Shown here: piece after piece, positions 56,718 through 64,000 of the stretch
Layout: each line of letters starts with the position of its first letter
How positions within the stretch are numbered: the stretch's first letter is position 1
NCBI RefSeq assembly: GCF_014204895.1
Contig: NZ_JACHMF010000001.1
Span: 2,232,001 to 2,296,000 of the forward strand
DNA: 64,000 nt
Origin: Paractinoplanes abujensis
Lineage (GTDB): Bacteria > Actinomycetota > Actinomycetes > Mycobacteriales > Micromonosporaceae
Direction: 5' to 3'
Position numbers and translations under genes: made by a program
The notes under the pieces: generated by a model
What the model was told of the DNA's origin: nothing
Database searches by the model: none
Seen by the model: only the letters and a program-made list of their open reading frames with translations

Positions 56718-57374
56718 GTGCTGGAGAATCCCGTGTGGGCCGCCCTCTCCGGGCCCCAGGCCTGCTTCGCCGAGGCGTCCGGTGACGCCGCCCGTTTTCA
56801 GTCCGACGTCGGTCCCTGGTGCGCCGTCGCCGATGTCCGTGACCGCAAGGCGTGGGCTGACCTCGCCGAGCTGACCGACCGTGCGCTGATGTCGGCCCCG
56901 GCGATCCACGCACCGGCCGGCTGGGAGGCCGTGTCGGTGACGGCGGGCGTGCAGATGGCCGGTCACACCATGACCGGCGTGCACGACCCCGAGACCGTCG
57001 AGCTGAGCGAGACCGACGTGCCCGAGATGCTCGACCTGGTCGAGCGGGCCCAGCCCGGCCCGTTCGGCAAACGCACCGTCGAACTCGGCCGGTACGTGGG
57101 CCTGCGGCACGAGGGCCGATTGGTCGCGATGGCGGGCGAGCGGTTCCGGCTGCCGGGGTGGACCGAGGTCAGCGCCGTCTGCACCGACCCCGCCTTCCGC
57201 GGGCAAGGCCTGGCCGCGCGCCTGACGATGGCGGTCGCGGCCGGCATCCTCGAACGCGGCGACCTGCCGTTCCTGCACGTGGCGGCGGAAAACGCGGCCG
57301 CCGTGCGGCTCTACGAGCGGCTCGGCTTCCAGGTCGACCACGAGGTGGTGTTCGGGGCGTACCGCCGGGTCTGA
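56718..57374 (+). CDS. GNAT-family acetyltransferase (FR47-like)
   Basis: A 218-residue GNAT protein. Homologue-like N terminus MLENPVWAALSGPQACFAEA, then a helical region, and the FR47-type acetyltransferase core EVSAVCTDPAFRGQGLAARLTMAVAAGI with an intact acetyl-CoA loop FRGQGLA, ending FLHVAAENAAAVRLYERLGF. The substrate is unknown. GTG 56718 is used because relatives begin with this segment; a GTG five codons later has a GGAG site and is an alternative. It follows the c-di-GMP gene closely. Confidence 0.85.
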   Translation: MLENPVWAALSGPQACFAEASGDAARFQSDVGPWCAVADVRDRKAWADLAELTDRALMSAPAIHAPAGWEAVSVTAGVQMAGHTMTGVHDPETVELSETDVPEMLDLVERAQPGPFGKRTVELGRYVGLRHEGRLVAMAGERFRLPGWTEVSAVCTDPAFRGQGLAARLTMAVAAGILERGDLPFLHVAAENAAAVRLYERLGFQVDHEVVFGAYRRV

Positions 57375-57397
57375 CCGCGCGTGGCATGCTGGCGCGC

Positions 57398-57985
57398 ATG
57401 ATTGACGAGGCAGCGGTCAAGGCCGACCTGGTGAACTACCTGCAGTACGCGCGGGACGCGCTGATCTGGAAACTCGACGGGCTGTCCGAATACGACGTAC
57501 GGCGGCCCCTCGTGCCCACCGGCACCAACCTGCTCGGCCTGATCAAACACTGCGCGAGCATCGAGGCGGGGTACTTCGGCGCCACGTTCGGGCGGCCCTA
57601 CCCCGAGCCGATGCCGTGGATCGACGACGACGACGCCGAGCCCAACGCCGACATGTGGGCGACGGCGTCCGAGACCCGCGAGGACATCGTGGCGCTCTAC
57701 CGGCGGGTGCAGGCGCACGCGGCCGAGACGTTCGCGGCGGTGCCGCTGGACGGGAAGGGCGCGGTGCCGTGGTGGCCGGCCGAGAGCCGGGAGGTTCCCC
57801 TGCACCGGGTGCTGGTGCACGTCACGGCCGAGGTGCAGCGGCACGCCGGACACGCCGACGTGGTGCGCGAACTGATCGACGGGGCGGCCGGGCTGAGCGA
57901 CAAGAACAGCAACATGCCCGAGGCCGACGCCCAGTGGTGGGTGGACTACCGCAACCGGCTCGAGGACGTGGCCCGCAGCGTCTGA
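57398..57985 (+). CDS. DinB-superfamily protein (DUF664)
   Basis: A 195-residue four-helix protein of the DinB/DUF664 family. It starts IDEAAVKADLVNYLQYARDALIWKLDGL and has NLLGLIKHCASIEAGYFGATF, with the first metal-binding histidine, and HVTAEVQRHAGHADVVRELIDG with two more (HxxxH-like). The family includes metal-dependent thiol (mycothiol, bacillithiol) transferases. It ends DYRNRLEDVARSV. ATG 57398 has CATGCT ending seven bases upstream. It lies 23 bp after the GNAT gene. Confidence 0.88.
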   Translation: MIDEAAVKADLVNYLQYARDALIWKLDGLSEYDVRRPLVPTGTNLLGLIKHCASIEAGYFGATFGRPYPEPMPWIDDDDAEPNADMWATASETREDIVALYRRVQAHAAETFAAVPLDGKGAVPWWPAESREVPLHRVLVHVTAEVQRHAGHADVVRELIDGAAGLSDKNSNMPEADAQWWVDYRNRLEDVARSV

Positions 57986-58052
57986 CCGGCCGGCGCGGCG
58001 CGGTGGGTACGGCCTGTCGAGCCGTCCGCGGGAGCCGGGCCCGGGGACGGCT

Positions 58053-58775
58053 TCACCGAGCCGTCCGCGGGCGGCGGGCCCGGGGCGGGAGCGTGACACC
58101 GGACAGGGTGCGCAGCGCGGCGGGGCCCCGGGAGCGCCGGGGCCGGGTGCGCGCGCCGGGCCGGGTGCGGGCGTCGCCGCGGGCGTCGCTGTAGGCGAGC
58201 AGGTCGATCGTGTCGCGCTGGCGGGTCGGGTCGGGCTCCGGCCGCTGGGCGTAGGCCGACTCGTCCTCCTCCTCGTAGACGGCGACTTCCCCGGCCACCG
58301 GCTCGGGCGCCTCGGCGGCCTGGAAGATGGTGAACCGGTCGGTCATGGCCAGGGCCCGTTCCGGGCCGGCCAGCACCAGCGCCGCGCCCAGGTTGGCCAC
58401 GGCGAACGGCAGGCCGATCACGACGAGGCTGGGCGAGGTGCGGATCGACACGACAGCCAGCACGGCCGCGGCGACCGCCGTGCTCAGCGCGGCCAATGTG
58501 CCCGCCCGGCGGATCGAATAGCTGCCGAAACCGGACAGCCGGATCACCGCGGCGGCGCAGGCGGCGGCCAGCAGCACGGCGAGCACCCAGCCCGCGGCGA
58601 ACGGCCAGAGGCGCTGCCACGTTCCGTCCTCGTCACCGAACACGAACATCAGGAACGGCACACCGATCACGGCCACCACGAGCAGCAGCACGGCGTCGAC
58701 CGTGAGCACGATGGCGGCCGCCGCGACGGCGTCGATGCGGTGACCCCGCGCCTCGCCCGCCTCCAGATCGACCAT
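58053..58775 (-). CDS. Hypothetical membrane protein, about 240 aa
   Basis: A protein of unknown family with four hydrophobic helices (IVLTVDAVLLLVVAVIGVP, WVLAVLLAAACAAAVI, LAALSTAVAAAVLAVVSI, LVVIGLPFAVANLGAALVLAG) and a long charged cytoplasmic tail rich in Arg and Pro. I use ATG 58775 with GAGGGCGGG upstream; GTG 58811 is possible. It is probably an integral membrane protein without enzymatic motifs. Confidence 0.7.
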   Translation of the reverse strand: MVDLEAGEARGHRIDAVAAAAIVLTVDAVLLLVVAVIGVPFLMFVFGDEDGTWQRLWPFAAGWVLAVLLAAACAAAVIRLSGFGSYSIRRAGTLAALSTAVAAAVLAVVSIRTSPSLVVIGLPFAVANLGAALVLAGPERALAMTDRFTIFQAAEAPEPVAGEVAVYEEEDESAYAQRPEPDPTRQRDTIDLLAYSDARGDARTRPGARTRPRRSRGPAALRTLSGVTLPPRARRPRTAR

Positions 58776-58868
58776 GGTCAGCCCGCCCTCCCCAGAGCCC
58801 GCCACCGTCACCGGACCATGGCGACGCTCGACGCTGCACCGTAACGCATGCGTCCAGCCCGTGACGTC

Positions 58869-59372
58869 TCAGGGACGCAGCCCCTCGTAGTAGGCCTTCA
58901 TCGACGGGTAGTAGTCGTCGAACACCGGCTGCCCCGCACCCTCCCGCGCCGCGACCAGCATGTCCAGGTAGTACTCCCAGCCGGGCCCGACCTCACCGAT
59001 CCCCTCGGTGGTCGCCAGGTGATGGACGAGCCGCAACTCGGTACGGCCGCCCGCCTCGGTCAGCACCACCTCCAGGTGCCAGCCCGCGTCGTCGCCCTCA
59101 CCCAGGCTCACCACGGCCAGCCGACGCGGCGGTTCACAGGCGTCGATCCGCATCTCCATCCACGGCGCACCTTCCTCGTACGCCATCTGCACCTTGATCG
59201 TGCGCCCCGGCCCCGGGTCCTCCCCCGTCCACCGCCCGAACCACCGCGCGCTGCGCTCCGGCTCGGTCACGCCGGCCCACACGTCCTCGATGCCCGCCCT
59301 GAACACCCGGCTCAGCACCAGATCGGGCCCCCGGTTCGTCTGCTCGAGCCGTCCACTCGGCGGATTGGTCAT
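58869..59372 (-). CDS. SRPBCC (AHSA1-like) protein
   Basis: A 167-residue START/SRPBCC-fold protein with VLSRVFRAGIEDVWAGVTEPERSARWFG at the N terminus and the AHSA1 strand pattern VVLTEAGGRTELRLVHHL. Its ATG overlaps the stop of the ArsR gene (ATGA), the same regulator/SRPBCC arrangement as at 26.8 kb. It probably binds a hydrophobic ligand or acts in a stress response. Confidence 0.9.
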   Translation of the reverse strand: MTNPPSGRLEQTNRGPDLVLSRVFRAGIEDVWAGVTEPERSARWFGRWTGEDPGPGRTIKVQMAYEEGAPWMEMRIDACEPPRRLAVVSLGEGDDAGWHLEVVLTEAGGRTELRLVHHLATTEGIGEVGPGWEYYLDMLVAAREGAGQPVFDDYYPSMKAYYEGLRP

Positions 59373-59770
59373 GCCGTGCCCTCCTGTCGGTTGTTCACGT
59401 CCTCCCGCCGCCCCCGGCGAAGGCGACGCACTTCGGCTTCTTCGGTGCGGCGGTCGCGGCGTGTGCGGTGCACCTCGGTCTCGAGCGCGTCGAGCCGCTG
59501 ACTCAGGAACGCGGCGGCCGGCGCGAAGCCGGCGATCCAGTCGCCGACCGCGGTGAGCGGCTGCCGGTCCAGGCGGTACACCCGCTCGCGACCGGCCCGC
59601 GTGTCGTGCACGAGACCGGACTCGCGCAGCACTCGCAGATGGCGGCTCACGGCGGGCCGGCTGATCGGGAACCGCTCCGCGATGCGCCGCGCGGGCAGCG
59701 GCCCCTCGCGCAGCGCCTCCAGGATCGCGCGCCGCACCGGATCCGCGATCGCCGCCGCCACCTCGTCCAC
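59369..59770 (-). CDS. ArsR-family regulator
   Basis: A 133-residue winged-helix repressor with AAAIADPVRRAILEALREGPLPARRIAERFPISRPAVSRHLRVLRESGLV as the DNA-binding core (described by its ends: AIADPVRR to ESGLV). No metal-binding cysteines are visible, so it is of the metal-independent ArsR/SRPBCC type. GTG 59770 has TACGTT ending seven bases upstream, and a palindrome covers that -10 box, so it probably represses itself and the coupled SRPBCC gene. Confidence 0.9.
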   Translation of the reverse strand: MDEVAAAIADPVRRAILEALREGPLPARRIAERFPISRPAVSRHLRVLRESGLVHDTRAGRERVYRLDRQPLTAVGDWIAGFAPAAAFLSQRLDALETEVHRTRRDRRTEEAEVRRLRRGRREDVNNRQEGTA

Positions 59771-59779
59771 GGCCGGAAA

Positions 59780-59797
59780 CGTAACCTACCGGTTACG
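59780..59797. promoter_or_regulatory. Inverted repeat CGTAACCTACCGGTTACG upstream of arsR-type gene
   Basis: Seven-base perfect arms with a four-base spacer, overlapping the likely -10 box (59778-59783) of the ArsR gene. A likely autoregulatory operator. Confidence 0.72.
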
Positions 59798-59974
59798 CTT
59801 TTGCCAAGCGGCCGGCCCTGAGGTGGAATGCCGGCCCGGGTCAGCCCGCCGCCGAGCCAGCCGTCGTCAGAGGTTTGGCGGAGCGGGAAAAATCCGCCGG
59901 CCGAGGCCCCGGAGATCCCTCCCTCGCCTGATCTGCGGCCCGGGAGGCGGGAGCGACACCCCTAGGATCGCAGC

Positions 59975-60769
59975 ATGAGCGATCGGTTCCGTTCCCTGCA
60001 CGAGGCCGGGACATTCGTCATGCCGAATCCGTGGGACGTCGGGTCGGCTCGGATCCTTGAGGGCCTCGGTTTCGTCGCACTGGCCACTACGTCGTCCGGG
60101 CTGGCGGCGTCGCTGGGCAAAGCCGATCAACAGGTGACGCGGGACGAGCTGGTCGCGCATGTGGAGGCGTTGACGAGTGCGATCACCGTTCCGGTCAATG
60201 TCGATGCCGAGCGTTGTTTCGACGATGTGGCCGAGACCGTCGAGCTGCTTGCGGCGGCGGGCGCGGCGGGGATCTCCATCGAGGACTACGACCCGGCCGC
60301 GGACACGATCGAGACGGTCGAAGCGGGCGCGGGGCGGGTGGCCACGGCCAAGGAGGCTTGCGCGCGGTCCGGGGTGGTGTTGACGGCGCGGGCGGAGAAT
60401 CTGCTCTACGGGCGCGACGATCTGGACGACACGATCCGGCGGTTGCGGGCGTACCGGGAGGCGGGTGCCGACGTGGTGTACGCGCCGGGGCTGCGTGAGC
60501 CAGCGGACATCGCGCGGGTGGTGGCCGAGGTCGACGCGCCCGTGAATGTGCTGGCTGTGGTGGGGGCGCCGCCGGTGGCCGAGCTGGCGAGGCTGGGTGT
60601 GCGGCGGGTGTCGACCGGCGGCGCGTTGGCCCGGGCGGCGTACGGGGCGCTGCGTGACGCCGCCCGGGAACTGCTCGACCACGGGACCACGACCTTCCGG
60701 TCGCGGTCGCTGCCCGCGGAGGAGGTCGCGGCTACAGCTGACCGTGGTTGGGCGGCTGGACGTCGCTGA
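59975..60769 (+). CDS. Isocitrate lyase/PEP mutase superfamily protein
   Basis: A 264-residue TIM-barrel protein of the ICL/PEPM superfamily. Signature segments are FVMPNPWDVGSARILEGLGFVALATTSSG, VPVNVDAERCFDD with the metal-binding acidic residue, GAAGISIEDYDP and TARAENLLYGRDD. The family includes PEP mutase, oxaloacetate decarboxylase and 2-methylisocitrate lyase; the KKCGH catalytic loop of true isocitrate lyase is absent. ATG 59975 has TAGGAT ending six bases upstream (leaderless). The 3' end overlaps the convergent dehydrogenase-like gene by 38 bp. Confidence 0.9.
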   Translation: MSDRFRSLHEAGTFVMPNPWDVGSARILEGLGFVALATTSSGLAASLGKADQQVTRDELVAHVEALTSAITVPVNVDAERCFDDVAETVELLAAAGAAGISIEDYDPAADTIETVEAGAGRVATAKEACARSGVVLTARAENLLYGRDDLDDTIRRLRAYREAGADVVYAPGLREPADIARVVAEVDAPVNVLAVVGAPPVAELARLGVRRVSTGGALARAAYGALRDAARELLDHGTTTFRSRSLPAEEVAATADRGWAAGRR

Positions 60770-61907
60770 GTTCCCACGCGGCCAGGTGATGGTATTTCCA
60801 GTCGACCGGGTCGTGCACGCTGTGGGTGCGGGCGTTGCGCCAGTGCCGGTCCAGGTCGTATTTGGCGGCGGCCGAGCTGGTGCCGCAGAGCGCGAAGAGT
60901 TCCGAGCCGGCTTCGACGGCGACCTCGCTGCCGAACGCCTTCGCGGCGGCCACGGCGAGCGACCCTTCGGCGGCGGTGGCGGCGTCGGCGGGCACGCGGC
61001 CGATCCCGTCGAGGGTGCGGGCGGCCTCTTTGAGCAGGGCCTCGGCGGCGCGGACGCGGGTGGCGAGGCGGCCGTAGCGGTACATGACGTGCGGGTCCTC
61101 GACCGCCTTGCCGGCACCGGCCCGTACGGCCTCGGTGGACGGCCGTGCCTTGTCGCGCAGGTAGGCGCGGGCGTCGGCCAGGGCCCCGCCGGCGATGCCG
61201 ACCTCGATCGCGGCGTGCACGAGCTGGGCGCGGGCGCCGAGCTGCTGGGGCACCTCGTACGCGCTGGTGTAGTCGAACGAGTACGCGACGGGCACGTCGG
61301 TGAAGGTCGCGGTGCCGCTGATGGTGGCCCGCTGGCCGATGACGTCCCAGTCGGTGTCGACGGTGACCCCGGCGGCGTCGCGCGCGACGAAGGCGAGCAC
61401 GAGCCGGCCGTCCTCGCCGAGCGCGCTGACGGCGATCCACGCGCTGGTCAAGGCGCCGGTGGTGTAGTACTTGACGCCGTCGAGCCGGCCGCCGGCGAGG
61501 CGGGTCCTGAGGTCCTGGGCGTGTTTGCCGCCGCGCTCGGCGAGGGCGTTGCCGATGCGGCGCCCGGCCAGCACGTCGGCGAACAGGCGCTTGCGGAGGT
61601 CGTGGCCGGCGTGCACGGCCAGGATGTCGACCAGCAGGTAATGGGCCTGCGGGACCTGCGCGACGGCGGGGTCGGCGGCGGCGATCAGGCGGGTGACCTC
61701 GGCCAGTGTGGACGGGCCGAGGCCGGGACCGCCGTCCTCCTCGGGCACCGTGATGGCGAGCAGCCCGGAGCGGTCGAGCAGGCCGAGGGCCTCGGTCGGG
61801 ATGACGTCGGCGCCGTTGCGGTCGCGCTCGGCGGCGCCGGGGGCGAGGGCGGCGGCGAGGTCCGCGGCGGCGGCGACGGCTTCTTCGTGGGTCGTCAGGA
61901 GGGGCAC
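60732..61907 (-). CDS. DszC/SfnB-like flavin monooxygenase (acyl-CoA dehydrogenase fold)
   Basis: A 391-residue protein of acyl-CoA dehydrogenase fold, with ITVPEEDGGPGLGPSTLAEVTRLI near the N terminus, YYTTGALTSAWIAVSAL in the beta domain and a C-terminal helical part with HWRNARTHSVHDPVDWKYHH. The last motif is characteristic of the DszC/SfnB-type FMN-dependent monooxygenases of sulfur acquisition rather than of true dehydrogenases. It may desulfurise or hydroxylate a small molecule. GTG 61907 has TAGGCT ending seven bases upstream (leaderless). Confidence 0.87.
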   Translation of the reverse strand: MPLLTTHEEAVAAAADLAAALAPGAAERDRNGADVIPTEALGLLDRSGLLAITVPEEDGGPGLGPSTLAEVTRLIAAADPAVAQVPQAHYLLVDILAVHAGHDLRKRLFADVLAGRRIGNALAERGGKHAQDLRTRLAGGRLDGVKYYTTGALTSAWIAVSALGEDGRLVLAFVARDAAGVTVDTDWDVIGQRATISGTATFTDVPVAYSFDYTSAYEVPQQLGARAQLVHAAIEVGIAGGALADARAYLRDKARPSTEAVRAGAGKAVEDPHVMYRYGRLATRVRAAEALLKEAARTLDGIGRVPADAATAAEGSLAVAAAKAFGSEVAVEAGSELFALCGTSSAAAKYDLDRHWRNARTHSVHDPVDWKYHHLAAWELSDVQPPNHGQL

Positions 61908-61921
61908 CCGGACGAGCCTAG

Positions 61922-62329
61922 TCAGGCTTTCAACAGCTCGAGGGTGCGCTGGTCGGGGCCGTCGAAGAAGTGGTCGATGACCTGCTGGAACGGTGCCGGG
62001 TCGCCGGCTGCCGCGGCGAACAGGGTCATCGACGAGCGCAGCTTGAGGTCATCGGGATGACCGAAGACGTCGGCCGCGCTCTTGTCCGTCCTCGTCAGGA
62101 TGCCGGCCAGCTCACGGAGTCGCGGGCCCAGCACCGGGTGATCCAGGTACGCCTTGGCCTCGGCGAGGTCCTTGATCGCGTACGCCTGGGCTGTGGGGCT
62201 GGAACCGAGGCCGGTGAGCTGCGGGAAGACGAACCACATCCAGTGCGTGCGCTTGCGCCCCGCCGTCAGCTCGGCCTTCGCGGCGGCGTGGACGCCTTCC
62301 TGGGCCTGCACGAACCGGTGAAGACTCAT
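61922..62329 (-). CDS. DUF1810-family protein
   Basis: A 135-residue protein matching DUF1810: FVQAQEGVHAAAKAELTAGRKRTHWMWFVFPQLTGLGSS (ends given) and LFGHPDDLKLRSSMTLFAAA-like GHPDDLKLRSSMTLFAA. A small conserved bacterial family of unknown function, with calpastatin-like annotation in some databases. It lies 14 bp upstream of the monooxygenase gene on the same strand. Confidence 0.88.
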   Translation of the reverse strand: MSLHRFVQAQEGVHAAAKAELTAGRKRTHWMWFVFPQLTGLGSSPTAQAYAIKDLAEAKAYLDHPVLGPRLRELAGILTRTDKSAADVFGHPDDLKLRSSMTLFAAAAGDPAPFQQVIDHFFDGPDQRTLELLKA

Positions 62330-62416
62330 GCCGTTTTCCGTTCCCGCCCCGGGCCTGCGCAAACCCGCCTAGTGTGAGTCGACCCCCCGCCCGCATCTTC
62401 GTGGAAGAAGGCTCTC

Positions 62417-62887
62417 ATGCGCGCGGTATTCTCCGTCTTCGCCCTGGTGGCGGCGCTCGCCGGACCGGCCGCCCCGGCTCAGGCGGCACCGGCCTTGCAG
62501 TTCATCAGCAGCCACGACGGCCGCTGCCTCGACGCCGACATCTCGACCGCTACCCACGACGGCACCAAAGTGCAGGCGTGGCAGTGCATCGACGGCAACC
62601 GCAACCAGCGCTGGCGGCACTACAGCGACGGCACGATCCGCAGCCTGTGGGACGGGCGCTGCCTCGACGAGGACATCGCGGGCGGTGTTCGCAACGGCAC
62701 GAAGGTGCAGCTGTGGGCGTGCAACGGCTGGCTGAACCAGAAGTGGGACGTCCACGCCGACGGCACGATCACCAACCGGCACGACGGCCGCTGCCTCGAC
62801 GAGGACATCGCCGGCGGCACCCGGAACGGGACGAAGGTGCAGGTTTGGGACTGCAACGGGTGGCTCAACCAGAAATGGCACCGATAA
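62417..62887 (+). CDS. Secreted ricin-type beta-trefoil lectin
   Basis: A 156-residue exported protein. The signal peptide (1-24, ending AQA-AP) is followed by one beta-trefoil of three repeats of about 44 residues, each with DGRCLD...NGTKVQ...CNG-NQ-W; the three QxW-type motifs are NQRW, NQKW and NQKW. The second and third repeats are nearly identical, which suggests recent internal duplication. It probably binds galactose-like sugars on polysaccharides outside the cell. No catalytic domain is attached, which is unusual, since such lectins are usually modules of glycoside hydrolases. Confidence 0.9.
   Translation: MRAVFSVFALVAALAGPAAPAQAAPALQFISSHDGRCLDADISTATHDGTKVQAWQCIDGNRNQRWRHYSDGTIRSLWDGRCLDEDIAGGVRNGTKVQLWACNGWLNQKWDVHADGTITNRHDGRCLDEDIAGGTRNGTKVQVWDCNGWLNQKWHR
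62651..62877 (+). repeat. 132-bp internal duplication in the lectin gene
   Basis: The segment starting GACGGGCGCTGCCTCGACGA at 62651 recurs at 62783 with few differences, an in-frame 44-codon shift corresponding to beta-trefoil repeats two and three. Repeat one (from 62516, offset 135) is more diverged. Confidence 0.8.
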
Positions 62888-62914
62888 CCCCGCAAAAGCG
62901 ACGAGAATGACCTG

Positions 62915-63688
62915 ATGTCGGAAGCCGAGTTTCTCGGGTACGCCGGGTCACTGGCCGTCGCGGGTCTGCTGTTCCTGATCCTCGCCGTGTTCGGGCTGGG
63001 CCAAGGCCTGGTGCTGCGCGTGCTCGACGTGCTGCTGGGCCTGGCCTTCCTCGGGTACGCGGGCTACCTGATGGTGGCCGCGCCCGACGAGCCGTTCATG
63101 ACGTGGCTGGTCCACCTCACGCCGGCGGCCGGGCTGGTGGTCGCGCTGACCGCACGGCGGCGCGCCCGGGCCCGGCTCAGGCGGCTCGAGGAAGAGCACA
63201 GCGCCAAGCCGTACGCAGGGCAGGAAGCGGCAGTCACCACGGAGCGGCAACCCTATCCGTCGCCGCCGGCGCCGCTCGACCCGTCGGCGCCCGCGGCGAA
63301 GCGCAAGCCGGAGGCGGCCACCCCCGATGGCGGCAAGTCGACCGGGGTGGCCTCACCGGCCATGCCGTCCGGGCTGCCCAAGGAGGCCCCGGCCGGGCAG
63401 GCGCCGGCCGGGGCCACGCCGCGGCCGCCGCGGCCGTCCGGGTTGCCGCAGCTGCGGCCCGCGGTGGCCGAGCCGCCACCGGCGCATGCCGCACCCGGAC
63501 CCGCCGCGCCGGGAGCGCACGCCCGGCCCGCCGGTCAGCACGCCGCGCCGGCTTCGCACGCGGAACCGACGGCGGCCTCGGCCGACGACGACGAACGGGC
63601 CTACCGGGCGCGGCACGGGACACCCTCGGCGGAGACGGCGCATCACGACTACACGGGCGGGCGGCACCGCGCCGACGGGGAGTCCTGA
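62915..63688 (+). CDS. Hypothetical membrane protein with Pro/Ala-rich tail
   Basis: A 257-residue protein. Three hydrophobic helices in the first 90 residues (AGLLFLILAVFGLGQGLVL, VLLGLAFLGYAGYLMVA, LVHLTPAAGLVVALTA) are followed by a charged segment and about 150 residues of low-complexity Pro/Ala/His-rich sequence that is probably disordered. I do not recognise the family. ATG 62915 has GAGAAT ending six bases upstream. Confidence 0.75.
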   Translation: MSEAEFLGYAGSLAVAGLLFLILAVFGLGQGLVLRVLDVLLGLAFLGYAGYLMVAAPDEPFMTWLVHLTPAAGLVVALTARRRARARLRRLEEEHSAKPYAGQEAAVTTERQPYPSPPAPLDPSAPAAKRKPEAATPDGGKSTGVASPAMPSGLPKEAPAGQAPAGATPRPPRPSGLPQLRPAVAEPPPAHAAPGPAAPGAHARPAGQHAAPASHAEPTAASADDDERAYRARHGTPSAETAHHDYTGGRHRADGES

Positions 63689-63707
63689 GCGTGGCTAGGG
63701 TGTCGGG

Positions 63708-64000
63708 GTGGACTACCGCCGGACGTACCGCTCCGCCGCCGTCACCTTCGTCGACCTCGTGGGCCGGGTGCCCGCCGGCCGTCTCGACGGCCCCGGCCTC
63801 GGCGACTGGACGCTGCGGGCCTTGATCGGGCACACGCTGAGCTCGGCGCTGATCCAGGTCCCGTCGGTACTGGGCACTCCTGCGACGCCGGTCAACGTCG
63901 CCGCCGCGGAGGGCTATTTCGCTTTCGTACGGGACGTTCCCGCTGACGTTTACGCCGCCGCGCTCGCTGCTTGCGACGTGGACGCCCGGGAATCGGCCGC
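63708..64000 (+). CDS. DinB-fold mycothiol-dependent maleylpyruvate isomerase-like protein, 3' cut
   Basis: The first 97 residues of a protein of the DinB/maleylpyruvate isomerase N-terminal superfamily: FVDLVGRVPAGRLDGPGLGDWTLRALIGHTLSSALIQ, with the conserved W-[ST]-x-R-x-L-x-x-H metal motif (DWTLRALIGH). The rest is beyond the window. In actinobacteria such proteins are mycothiol-dependent isomerases or hypothetical mycothiol transferases. GTG 63708 has TAGGGT ending six bases upstream (leaderless). Confidence 0.8.
   Translation, partial: MDYRRTYRSAAVTFVDLVGRVPAGRLDGPGLGDWTLRALIGHTLSSALIQVPSVLGTPATPVNVAAAEGYFAFVRDVPADVYAAALAACDVDARESA

Overview
The window is about 72% GC, densely coded on both strands, and rich in GTG starts. 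It carries actinobacterial marker genes: rbpA, a mycosin protease, an lnt/ppm pair, DGPF/ECF and DinB-type proteins. A very frequent octamer (CGTACGGG) and overall gene style suggest a filamentous actinomycete of the Micromonosporaceae, Actinoplanes-like. That placement is an inference from style, not a search result. No tRNA, rRNA or CRISPR array was seen.

Layout. 1-0.8 kb: start of an AAA-type regulator cut by the window edge. 1.0-4.8 kb: an overlapping operon of two dynamin-like GTPases and a small acidic, His-rich protein. 4.9-7.1 kb: MFS exporter with a YtrA-like GntR regulator, then a convergent NUDIX hydrolase. 7.2-12.7 kb: a large STAND ATPase with TPRs, then a decayed stretch where intact small genes alternate with two multiply frameshifted pseudogenes. 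13-20 kb: thioesterase, acetyltransferase, lipoprotein, P-loop kinase, a DGPF/ECF sigma pair in which the sigma gene has a frameshift, a MerR-PP2C fusion, a DapA-like aldolase and a RibD-type reductase. 20-26 kb: phosphotransferases, a flavin oxidoreductase, an orphan mycosin, and a cobalamin riboswitch controlling cbtB-cbtA. 26.3-30.5 kb: an IS5-type transposase remnant abutting 18 perfect copies of a heptamer, a stress-type ArsR/SRPBCC/hydrolase operon, a LysE exporter, and a 770-bp repeat-rich noncoding stretch. 30.5-36.5 kb: a zinc-finger coiled-coil protein, a lipoprotein, rbpA behind a perfect sigma-R promoter, and fxsA/ppm/lnt.

36.9-44.9 kb holds the most striking locus: a lysine-fermentation-type pathway. 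Divergent kamA (lysine 2,3-aminomutase) faces kdd, an amidohydrolase, kamD, kamE, kal and a MutL-like reactivase. Together these would take lysine through beta-lysine and 3,5-diaminohexanoate towards 3-aminobutyryl-CoA and crotonyl-CoA; the thiolase-like cleavage enzyme Kce is not in the window. KamDE needs adenosylcobalamin, so the B12-riboswitch-controlled cobalt uptake genes 13 kb upstream are functionally related. 45-64 kb: stress protein CsbD, acetyltransferases, methyltransferase, Lrp regulator, acyl-CoA dehydrogenase, 5'-3' exonuclease, TetR/MFS efflux genes, a PAS-GGDEF-EAL c-di-GMP protein, ArsR/SRPBCC, a PEP-mutase-like enzyme, a DszC-like monooxygenase, a ricin-type lectin and a truncated DinB-fold protein.

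Across the window at least sixteen genes have a TANNNT-like -10 box ending 6-8 nt before the start codon and no Shine-Dalgarno, so leaderless transcription seems to be a common expression mode here.
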